Assembly (NCBI GenBank): GCA_934090775.1
Contig: CAKOKF010000035.1
Span: 1 to 11,032 of the forward strand
Direction of reading: 5' to 3'
DNA from: an uncultured Bacilli bacterium
GTDB taxonomy: Bacteria > Bacillota_I > Bacilli_A > RF39 > UBA660
DNA: 11,032 bases
The notes beneath the pieces are model-generated. The model searched no databases. It was not told where the DNA came from and saw only the letters and a list, made by a program, of their open reading frames with translations. This document shows positions 1 through 5,730 of the stretch, in pieces. Each line of letters begins with the position of its first letter. Within the stretch, counting starts at the first letter, position 1. The position numbers were made by a program, and so were the translations under genes.

Positions 1-603
1 GGAGACTCCCTATGGAGCATTGCTAATAAATTTAATACAACTGTTGCGGAGTTAAAGTCATTAAATAACCTTACTTCAAATCTATTACAAATAGGTCAAA
101 AGCTTAAGATAAGTGCATCAAAGGTTGATCAACCTAACGAATATTACACAGTAAAAAAAGGCGATACATTATATTCAATTGCCACTAAAAATAATTTAAC
201 TGTACAAGAACTTAAAGAATTAAATAACTTGACATCAAATAACTTATCTATTGGTCAATCATTACTTATTAAAAAGACTCCAAAAGAAAATACTAATGTT
301 ACAACTTATACAGTAAAAAAAGGTGACAGTTTATATGCTATTGCCAAAAAATATAACACCACTGTAAATGCCCTAACAACATTAAACAAATTAACTTCTA
401 ATAATCTTTCTATCGGTCAAATCTTAAAAATTCCAACTTCTACTCAAAATGTTACAGAGCCAACTTATACTGTTAAGTCAGGCGATACTCTTTATTCTAT
501 TGCTAGAAAATATAATACTACTGTAAGCGAAATTATAAATCGTAATAACCTCAAGACTTCTAACTTATCTATCGGTCAAGAATTAATAATCCCAAATAAA
601 TAA
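1..603 (+). CDS. Multi-LysM peptidoglycan-binding protein, 5' end outside window
   Basis: The frame is open from base 1, so the gene starts upstream; 200 residues are visible, ending at TAA 601-603. Four LysM repeats fill the fragment: about residues 1-37 (its first residues cut by the window edge), 48-90, 102-146 and 156-199. Each has the GD(T/S)L(Y/W)SIA helix start, an N-rich middle (LNNL, NRNNL) and the closing IGQ.L.I strand. LysM binds N-acetylglucosamine stretches of peptidoglycan or chitin, so the product is most likely exported and wall-bound. The linkers are short and rich in Thr, Asn and Pro. No catalytic domain is visible; one may lie in the missing N-terminal part (such proteins often carry an amidase, NlpC/P60 or SleB domain). 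The TTG at 229 is only an internal leucine codon of repeat 2, not a start. The protein ends right after the last LysM, before a clear terminator. Confidence 0.93.
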   Translation, partial: GDSLWSIANKFNTTVAELKSLNNLTSNLLQIGQKLKISASKVDQPNEYYTVKKGDTLYSIATKNNLTVQELKELNNLTSNNLSIGQSLLIKKTPKENTNVTTYTVKKGDSLYAIAKKYNTTVNALTTLNKLTSNNLSIGQILKIPTSTQNVTEPTYTVKSGDTLYSIARKYNTTVSEIINRNNLKTSNLSIGQELIIPNK

Positions 604-610
604 AATAATA

Positions 611-655
611 AAAAACGTTTAAATAGAACTTATTTAGACGTTTCCTTTTTCTTAA
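611..655. terminator. Bidirectional rho-independent terminator between convergent genes
   Basis: The arms AACGTTTAAATA and TATTTAGACGTT (one G-T pair) form a stem of about 12 bp with a short loop. On the plus strand it is followed by a T-rich run (CCTTTTTCTT). On the minus strand the A-run at 608-615 becomes a T-run. It can therefore end both the LysM gene (+) and the wall hydrolase gene (-), which converge here. Confidence 0.75.
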
Positions 656-662
656 ATAATAA

Positions 663-1085
663 TTAATATAATTCTACACATACTCCTGAATCCGGATTAT
701 AAAAACAATGATTCTTATATCTACCAGCTAAACTTTGATCATACCATGAATTTTTACATGAATCACCAGTCTTTGGTGCATAAAACCATAAAGCATGGGT
801 TGCAGGATAAAAGTATTCTCCTCTTAACACTCTTTTAGCTAGATCTTTTTCCTTAGTAGTAGCACTTCCTTGAAATAAACTAGATTTTGTTCCACTAAAT
901 TGATTTTTTTGATAAATAGCATCAGTTATAGTTCTAATATTTTTAAAAGTTAAGCAGTTAGCAATTGCTCTATTAACAACAACATTTCCTACCATTAACA
1001 TTCCAAGATTTCCTTCAGCTAAGGCCTCGGCTCGCATAATTCGTGCTAATAAATCCAATTCTTTTGTTGTATAATTAATTAACAT
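663..1085 (-). CDS. SleB/CwlJ-type cell wall hydrolase (Hydrolase_2)
   Basis: This 140-residue protein consists almost wholly of one SleB/CwlJ-like hydrolase domain. An early helix carries the ARIMRAEALAEG signature, with Glu20 in the position of the catalytic acid. This is followed by VGNVVVNRA, a QFSG segment near residue 63 and the PATHALWFYAP segment near 93-104, all typical of the family. These enzymes cleave peptidoglycan as lytic transglycosylases or related muramidases; in Bacillus they act in spore-cortex breakdown, while phages and non-sporing bacteria use relatives for wall remodelling. No signal peptide or wall-binding domain is present, so how it reaches the wall is unclear. The ATG has AGGTGAT a few bases upstream. 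It is convergent with the LysM gene and shares its terminator. The exact substrate bond is not known from sequence. Confidence 0.85.
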   Translation of the reverse strand: MLINYTTKELDLLARIMRAEALAEGNLGMLMVGNVVVNRAIANCLTFKNIRTITDAIYQKNQFSGTKSSLFQGSATTKEKDLAKRVLRGEYFYPATHALWFYAPKTGDSCKNSWYDQSLAGRYKNHCFYNPDSGVCVELY

Positions 1086-1237
1086 AATAAAATCACCTAT
1101 AAGATTATATGCAAATAATGAAAGGTACGCTAATCTTTTTAATTATATATCTAATAACCAAATTATTTGCTAATATTTATAACTCTAAATAACATAACAT
1201 TTCGTAATATAAAATTCTATCTTTTTTTAAGTATCTA

Positions 1238-1246
1238 TGCTAAAAT
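1238..1246 (+). promoter_or_regulatory. Probable extended -10 promoter of the CmpB-like gene
   Basis: TGCTAAAAT matches the extended -10 form TGnTAnAAT. No good -35 is seen at the expected distance. Transcription would start near 1253, giving a leader of about 55 bases with a small hairpin (AGTAGA 1263-1268, TCTACT 1274-1279) and the Shine-Dalgarno AAGGAGA at 1293-1299. Confidence 0.45.
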
Positions 1247-1308
1247 TTAGTTAAGAAAAACAAGTAGATTTTTTCTACTCGTTATAAAGTTAAAGGAGAA
1301 GTTTTTAT

Positions 1309-2070
1309 ATGAATTTATTTTTAACGTTTATGTTTATATTTTATATTGGCTGCACTTGTGGATGGATTATGGAATTGTTTTTTCGACGTGCCGTTTCGGG
1401 AAATTGGGTTAATCCAGGTTTCTTAGTTGGGCCATATCTACCAATTTATGGCTTTGGTCTTGCAGCCCTAACAGCTATTTATTTGATATTTCATAATTTG
1501 AATGTTCATCCAATTGTAGTGATTTTACTTATGGGGGCTACAATGACTCTTATTGAATTTATCGGCGGTTTATCATTTGTCGATGGCAAAGGACCAAAAC
1601 TTTGGGATTATTCCAATGAATGGGGAAACTACAAAGGAATAATTTGTCCATTATTTTCGGCTATTTGGACAGGAATTGCTGCTTTATATTATTTTCTTTT
1701 AGCACAACCTATTTTAAATGGCCTAAAGTGGTTTTCTAATAACTTAGCTTTCTCTTTTGTACTAGGTGTATTCTTTGGGGTGATTGTTATCGATTATATT
1801 TATTCAACTAAGCTATATCATAAAATTAAGAAATATGCTAAAGATAATGATATTCCAGTAAAATTAGAAGAGTTAAAAGTATCTATTCGTGAATATCAAG
1901 AAAAAGCCAAAGAAAAATATTCGTTTATTTTACCATTTAATCAAAATATATCCCTTAAAGAACATTTAGAAAAGTACAAAAAACAAGTTTCTACAAGAGA
2001 AAAGAAAGCTTTAAAATTATTTAAAAAGGAAAGAAAACAAGAGAAAAAAGAATCTAAAAAAACGAAATAA
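1309..2070 (+). CDS. CmpB-like putative ABC-transporter type IV membrane protein (DUF1113 family)
   Basis: This 253-residue membrane protein belongs to the family annotated as putative ABC-transporter type IV (ABC_trans_CmpB). The diagnostic pieces are the first helix with GWIMELFFRR (18-27), the GFLVGPYLPIYGFG segment (37-50), KLWDYS in a loop, and GIICPLFSAIWTG before a later helix. About five hydrophobic helices occupy roughly residues 1-170. The last 80 residues are a soluble, Lys/Glu-rich tail, probably cytoplasmic and partly coiled coil, ending in a very basic run. The family is widespread in Firmicutes but its substrate and role are not established, and no ATPase gene lies beside it, so the transporter name is weak. 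AAGGAGA lies 9 bases before the ATG. It appears to be monocistronic. Confidence 0.85.
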   Translation: MNLFLTFMFIFYIGCTCGWIMELFFRRAVSGNWVNPGFLVGPYLPIYGFGLAALTAIYLIFHNLNVHPIVVILLMGATMTLIEFIGGLSFVDGKGPKLWDYSNEWGNYKGIICPLFSAIWTGIAALYYFLLAQPILNGLKWFSNNLAFSFVLGVFFGVIVIDYIYSTKLYHKIKKYAKDNDIPVKLEELKVSIREYQEKAKEKYSFILPFNQNISLKEHLEKYKKQVSTREKKALKLFKKERKQEKKESKKTK

Positions 2071-2077
2071 ATGCTTT

Positions 2078-2105
2078 GCAAAATGTGAAAAAATTAAAAA
2101 TCACA
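2078..2105 (-). terminator. Weak possible terminator for the M23/holin operon
   Basis: On the minus strand TGTGA and TCACA form a 5-bp stem around a 12-base A/T loop, followed by TTTTGC. The stem is short and the T-run poor, so this is a tentative call. No better terminator is seen between the convergent genes at 2071-2156. Confidence 0.25.
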
Positions 2106-2156
2106 AATCTTCTTATTAAATGGACTTAAAATTTAAAGAAAGAATATAAGATATTA

Positions 2157-2702
2157 TTATTGAATAAATAATTTTTGACCTACACGAATGAGATTAGGGT
2201 TATTACCTATAATCTCTTTATTTTTATCATAAATTTCTTGCCAAGTCATTTTATATTTTTTGCCAATTTTACTTAAGTTATCGCCTTTTTTAACTATATA
2301 ATAAATATGATTATCTTCCTCGTAAGTTTTAGCATATTCTTCTGGGTCAAGTATTTTATTACTTTTTAAATCTTTTATTCTTAAATGTAGGTGAATACCC
2401 GTTGCAATACCAGTCATACCAGTTGTACCGATTGCAGTCTTTTTATTAACACTTTGCCCTTTTTTAACTAAAATTTTATCTAAGTGCAAATGCATAAATT
2501 CCATATTTATTCTAGGATACTTAATTTTAACTGCTTTGCCACCACTTATTAAACCAGTAAATGTTATAATCCCATCTTCAATAGCATACTGTTTTATTTT
2601 TTTACGATAAGTTCCATAGTCGACAGCTTTATGTTTATTACTAAATTTTTGCGTTATATAATGCTTTTTGTTGTGAAAAATTAAATTACTTATCTTGCTC
2701 AC
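2157..2702 (-). CDS. M23 family metallopeptidase with C-terminal LysM (endolysin-like)
   Basis: This is a small peptidoglycan endopeptidase of the M23 (LytM/lysostaphin) type. Counted from the GTG at 2702 (181 residues), the zinc site is HKAVD (His24, Asp28) plus the second His of HLHL (His104, His106). An FMHLHLDKI segment near 69-77 matches the family core, and G..V..G..IGTTG precedes the HLH. Residues about 135-181 form one LysM (YYIVKKGDNLSKI to RVGQKLFIQ). No signal peptide is present. Start choice: the Shine-Dalgarno AAAGGAGGTGAT almost fully matches the 16S tail; the GTG at 2711 overlaps it and the ATG at 2708 is only 2 bases from AGGAGG, while the GTG at 2702 is 8 bases away. The ATG cannot be excluded. 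The start overlaps the end of the upstream holin gene, so the two are probably translationally coupled, as in phage lysis cassettes. Confidence 0.85.
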   Translation of the reverse strand: MSKISNLIFHNKKHYITQKFSNKHKAVDYGTYRKKIKQYAIEDGIITFTGLISGGKAVKIKYPRINMEFMHLHLDKILVKKGQSVNKKTAIGTTGMTGIATGIHLHLRIKDLKSNKILDPEEYAKTYEEDNHIYYIVKKGDNLSKIGKKYKMTWQEIYDKNKEIIGNNPNLIRVGQKLFIQ

Positions 2703-3060
2703 TTTCATCACCTCCTTTCATGTTATTAAATTTATCCTTAATAATGGCTGGTAACTTAATACCCATCGCACTCCAATTCTCTAAAATACTTATTCCTTCA
2801 TTAGCAATAAACATGTAAATAACAATATTTCTTAAATAACCGTTATCGTTAAGCAAAATATCTAGAATTTCTACTACTACCACTAAAATGATATAACCAA
2901 TCTTCTTAATAATTCCTTTGGCACCTACTTTACTACTTAACTTGCCAGTATAAAAGGCTCTCATTACGCCACTTAAATAATCCAAAACAATAAAAATTAA
3001 TAAAGCTTTAAAAAGAGTATCATATCCATTCAGGATAGATAGAAAAAATGCATCATTCAT
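2686..3060 (-). CDS. Phage-type holin (holin_4_1 / TcdE-like family)
   Basis: This 124-residue membrane protein matches the toxin-secretion/phage-lysis holin family. It has an N-terminal helix with the conserved LDYLSGVMRA motif (26-35), a glycine-rich turn (GKLSSKVGAKGIIKK), a strongly hydrophobic second helix (about 54-70) and a third segment with FIANEGISILEN and a following G-x-K-L-P, then a charged tail (GGDESEQDK). Three membrane segments are likely. Holins form membrane lesions that let an endolysin reach the wall; relatives such as TcdE help export large clostridial toxins. The gene has a GGGGTGA ribosome site 7 bases before its ATG, and its 3' end overlaps the M23 gene. With no other phage genes visible, it may be a retained or domesticated lysis/export pair. 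Confidence 0.85.
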   Translation of the reverse strand: MNDAFFLSILNGYDTLFKALLIFIVLDYLSGVMRAFYTGKLSSKVGAKGIIKKIGYIILVVVVEILDILLNDNGYLRNIVIYMFIANEGISILENWSAMGIKLPAIIKDKFNNMKGGDESEQDK

Positions 3061-3147
3061 AATTTCACCCCGTTATTTTATTTCTACTATATCCTATGCT
3101 GGTATTACTCCTCCTTCATAATTTTTTCGCCTAATTTCTATAAAAAA

Positions 3148-3175
3148 TTAGCACTCTATAATTGACAAGTGCTAA
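3148..3175. promoter_or_regulatory. CIRCE operator 1 of htpG (HrcA site), spacer one base longer than usual
   Basis: Left arm TTAGCACTC (3148-3156) is perfect. Right arm AAGTGCTAA (3167-3175) differs at one base from GAGTGCTAA. The spacer between the 9-base arms is 10 instead of the canonical 9. The -35 hexamer TTGACA lies inside the element, so bound HrcA repressor would block RNA polymerase. Confidence 0.88.
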
Positions 3176-3190
3176 AAAAAGCATTATACT
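3162..3190 (+). promoter_or_regulatory. Sigma-A promoter of htpG inside the CIRCE region
   Basis: TTGACA (3162-3167), a 17-base spacer and TATACT (3185-3190) form a near-consensus vegetative promoter. Start of transcription is expected near 3197. This fits HrcA repression of a housekeeping promoter rather than a dedicated heat-shock sigma factor. Confidence 0.88.
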
Positions 3191-3194
3191 TGAT

Positions 3195-3221
3195 TTAGCA
3201 TTCAAGAAATATGACTGCTAA
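3195..3221. promoter_or_regulatory. Second CIRCE-like operator of htpG over the transcription start
   Basis: TTAGCATTC (3195-3203), nine bases, then GACTGCTAA (3213-3221). Each arm matches the CIRCE arm at 8 of 9 positions and the total length is the canonical 27 bp. The two mismatches do not pair with each other, but TTAGCA/TGCTAA pair fully. The site begins 5 bases after the -10 and covers the predicted start. HrcA binding here is inferred. Confidence 0.6.
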
Positions 3222-3273
3222 AATAAAAAAGATAACATTAAATAATATATTTATATAAAAGGAGATAATATAT

Positions 3274-5166
3274 ATGAAGAAAAAAGCTTTTAAAGCTGAA
3301 TCTAAAAAACTAATGGATTTAATGATTAATTCCATTTATACAAACAAAGAAATATTTTTAAGAGAAATTATATCTAATGCTAGTGATGCCATTGATAAGC
3401 TACATTATATGTCATTAACTGATAAAGATATAAAAGTTGATACATCTAAATTTAATATCCATATTACCCCTGATAAAGAAAATAAAACTTTAACTATCAG
3501 TGATAATGGTATAGGTATGACCGAAGAAGAACTAGAAAATAATTTAGGGACTATTGCTAAGAGTGGCTCTAGTGATTTCAAAGAAAATAACGAACATAAA
3601 GAAAATATTGACATCATTGGTAAATTTGGTGTTGGTTTCTATTCAGCCTTCATGGTAGCAAATAAAGTTGAAGTTATATCAAAAAAATATGGTACCGATA
3701 AAGCTAACAAATGGACTTCAAGTGGCATCGATGGTTACGAAATAGAACCTGCTACGAAAGAAGATTATGGTACTGATATTATTCTTTATTTAAAAGATGA
3801 TGCTGAAGATGAAAAATATTCTAAATATTTAGAAGAATATGAAATTTCTACTTTAATTAAGAAATATAGTGATTATATAACTTATCCAATTACTATGTAT
3901 GAAACCCACAAGCATCTAAAACCTAAAAAAGATGAAAAAGATCCAGATGAATATGAAGAACATACTGAGCTTACTACTTTAAATTCACTAATTCCAATAT
4001 GGAAGAAAGATAAAACAAAAATAACGGATGAAGAATATAATACTTTCTATAGTGACAAGTTCTTTGATTATGAGGAACCACTTGCACATATTCATACTAA
4101 AGCGGAGGGTACTATAGAATATACATCTTTAGTATATATTCCTTCTCATGCACCATTTGATTACTATACAAAAGAATATGAGAAAGGTTTACAATTATAT
4201 TCAAACGGTGTTTTAATTACTGATAAATGTTCTGATTTATTACCTGACTACTTTAGTTTTGTAAAAGGAGTTGTTGATTCTCCTGATCTATCATTAAATA
4301 TTTCTAGAGAAACACTACAACAAAATAGAATTTTAAAGACTATTGCTAATTCAATTGAAAGCAAGATAAAAAAAGAATTAGAAACTATGCGTGATGAAGA
4401 TCGTGCAAAATATGAAAAATTCTATACTGCTTTTGGTATGCAAATAAAGTATGCTGTATATAATAATTATGGCATAGATAAAGATAAGGTTAAAGATTTA
4501 GTAATGTTTATTTCTTCAAATGATAAAAAATATACTACTTTAAAAGAATATGTTAGTCGTATGAAGGAAGAGCAAAAAGATATTTATTATGCCTGTGGCG
4601 AAACTGTTGATAAAATTGACCTATTACCACAAGTTGAAGCAGCTAAAGAAAAAGGATATGAAATTTTATATTGCACCGAATATGTTGATGAATTTGCTCT
4701 TATGACTTTAAGAAGTTATGAAGAAAAAGAATTTAAAAATGTTTGTAGTGAAAATGCTAACCTAGAAACTGAAGAAGAAAAGAAAGAATTAGAGGAAAAG
4801 AATACTGAAGCTAAAGAAATGTTTACATTCATGCAAGAATCTATACCTGATGTTAAAGCAATTAAATTTACTAACAAGTTAAAAAATCATCCAGTATGCT
4901 TATCAAGTGAAGGCGATATTTCCGTTGAAATGGAAAAAACTATGAAAAATATGCCATTTGATAATGGTGTAACTGCTAGTAAAGTTTTAGAAATCAACGA
5001 AAATCATGAAATTGCCAAGAAGATTAAAGACTTGTATGCCAATAATAAAGAAGAATTAAAAAACTATACTAAAATTTTATATGCTGAAGCTAGATTAATT
5101 GAAGGCTTGAGTATTGAAAACCCAACTGAAATAAGTAATTTAATTTGTGAATATTTAGCTAAGTAA
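3274..5166 (+). CDS. htpG: Molecular chaperone HtpG (Hsp90 family)
   Basis: A full-length bacterial Hsp90 of 630 residues, close to the usual size. The N-terminal GHKL ATPase domain shows NKEIFLREIISNASDA (24-39; Glu31 catalytic, Asn35 for Mg), DNGIGM (77-82) and GKFGVGFYSAF (116-126). The middle domain carries SLNISRETLQQN (340-351), whose Arg345 corresponds to the ATP-sensing arginine. The C-terminal domain for dimerisation runs to the end. HtpG is a cytosolic ATP-driven dimer that remodels client proteins with the DnaK system. AAAAGGAGAT lies about 8 bases before the ATG. Expression is predicted to be HrcA-repressed through two CIRCE sites; in B. subtilis htpG is not a CIRCE gene, so this differs from the textbook model. 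A zinc-ribbon membrane gene follows after 11 bases and is probably cotranscribed. Confidence 0.98.
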   Translation: MKKKAFKAESKKLMDLMINSIYTNKEIFLREIISNASDAIDKLHYMSLTDKDIKVDTSKFNIHITPDKENKTLTISDNGIGMTEEELENNLGTIAKSGSSDFKENNEHKENIDIIGKFGVGFYSAFMVANKVEVISKKYGTDKANKWTSSGIDGYEIEPATKEDYGTDIILYLKDDAEDEKYSKYLEEYEISTLIKKYSDYITYPITMYETHKHLKPKKDEKDPDEYEEHTELTTLNSLIPIWKKDKTKITDEEYNTFYSDKFFDYEEPLAHIHTKAEGTIEYTSLVYIPSHAPFDYYTKEYEKGLQLYSNGVLITDKCSDLLPDYFSFVKGVVDSPDLSLNISRETLQQNRILKTIANSIESKIKKELETMRDEDRAKYEKFYTAFGMQIKYAVYNNYGIDKDKVKDLVMFISSNDKKYTTLKEYVSRMKEEQKDIYYACGETVDKIDLLPQVEAAKEKGYEILYCTEYVDEFALMTLRSYEEKEFKNVCSENANLETEEEKKELEEKNTEAKEMFTFMQESIPDVKAIKFTNKLKNHPVCLSSEGDISVEMEKTMKNMPFDNGVTASKVLEINENHEIAKKIKDLYANNKEELKNYTKILYAEARLIEGLSIENPTEISNLICEYLAK

Positions 5167-5177
5167 AGGAGGTCTTT

Positions 5178-5615
5178 GTGTCCTATAAAGATTTAATAAA
5201 CCGCAGTATGCCTGGACGAAATGGTTTTGATGAGTTATTTAATTTCAATTTAATTATTATAATTATTTTAGCAATAATGGATATCTTCATAAATAATATT
5301 TACTTAAGTTTAGCTTTTGTGCTTAGCATTGCTATTCTAATATTTAGGATAGTATCTAAAAATGTTAAACAAAGAAAAAAAGAAAATGCTATATATGTTA
5401 AGATAATAAACTATCCTATAAAGAAATTTAAATTATATAGAGATATAATTAAAAATTATAATAAAGCGCTATATAAAAGATGTCCAAAGTGTCATCAAGT
5501 GTTGAAATTACCGTTAAAAAAAGGAACTCACACAGTAAAATGTCCTGAATGTGGTAATTCCTTTACTGTAAAATGTAATCGTAATGAAGTCATAAAAGCC
5601 GAAATAATAAAGTAA
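5178..5615 (+). CDS. Small two-helix membrane protein with C-terminal zinc ribbon
   Basis: A 145-residue protein of unknown function. The N-terminus (YKDLINRSMPGRNGFDEL) resembles a conserved start seen in Firmicutes hypothetical proteins with a GR-G-D-L pattern. Two hydrophobic helices lie at about 25-38 and 42-59, followed by a basic stretch (KNVKQRKK), a linker and a zinc ribbon with CPKC (Cys102, Cys105) and CPEC (Cys122, Cys125). The ribbon is probably cytoplasmic, by the positive-inside rule. The start is GTG with a full AAAGGAGG site overlapping the htpG stop and only 5 bases away. The 11-base gap and a terminator after this gene, with none before, place it in the htpG transcript under CIRCE control. 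A role in membrane or heat stress is inference from position only. Confidence 0.8.
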   Translation: MSYKDLINRSMPGRNGFDELFNFNLIIIIILAIMDIFINNIYLSLAFVLSIAILIFRIVSKNVKQRKKENAIYVKIINYPIKKFKLYRDIIKNYNKALYKRCPKCHQVLKLPLKKGTHTVKCPECGNSFTVKCNRNEVIKAEIIK

Positions 5616-5617
5616 AA

Positions 5618-5657
5618 GTTTGTTAGAAGTAGTCTATCATTTCTAACTTTCTTTTTA
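5618..5657 (+). terminator. Rho-independent terminator of the htpG operon
   Basis: GTTAGAA (5622-5628) pairs with TTCTAAC (5641-5647), followed by TTTCTTTTTAT. It separates the htpG operon from the clpB promoter. Confidence 0.65.
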
Positions 5658-5665
5658 TATATTGA

Positions 5666-5692
5666 TTAGCACTCACTATTGACAAGTGCTAA
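5666..5692. promoter_or_regulatory. CIRCE operator of clpB (HrcA site)
   Basis: TTAGCACTC (5666-5674), nine bases, AAGTGCTAA (5684-5692): the canonical 27-bp layout with one mismatch in the right arm, the same mismatch as in htpG operator 1. The -35 hexamer lies within it. Confidence 0.95.
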
Positions 5693-5706
5693 AAATTGAG
5701 TATAAT
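5679..5706 (+). promoter_or_regulatory. Sigma-A promoter of clpB embedded in CIRCE
   Basis: TTGACA (5679-5684), a 16-base spacer and a perfect TATAAT (5701-5706). Start of transcription is expected near 5713, giving a leader of about 18 bases that just holds the Shine-Dalgarno GAAAGGGGA. Confidence 0.92.
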
Positions 5707-5730
5707 GCATATTTGAAAGGGGAAATATAT

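Noticed and set aside
1101..1137. AAGATTA/TAATCTT inverted repeat upstream of the SleB-like gene as a riboswitch or terminator
   Set aside because: Only 7 bp with a 23-base loop and no conserved RNA motif recognised. The TATAAT-like sequence there would place the transcript start inside the ribosome site.
3107..3118. Orphan AAGGAGGAG on the minus strand upstream of the holin
   Set aside because: No start codon at a usable distance; the ATG next to it precedes it and gives only four codons. Possibly chance.
3405..3617. Reverse-strand frame inside htpG
   Set aside because: Antisense shadow of a certain gene; no ribosome site, composition mirrors the sense codons.
5686..5730. GTG at 5686 as start of clpB, adding 15 residues
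   Set aside because: It lies inside the CIRCE right arm and upstream of the -10 box, so it would not be transcribed from the identified promoter; ATG 5731 has AAAGGGG just upstream.
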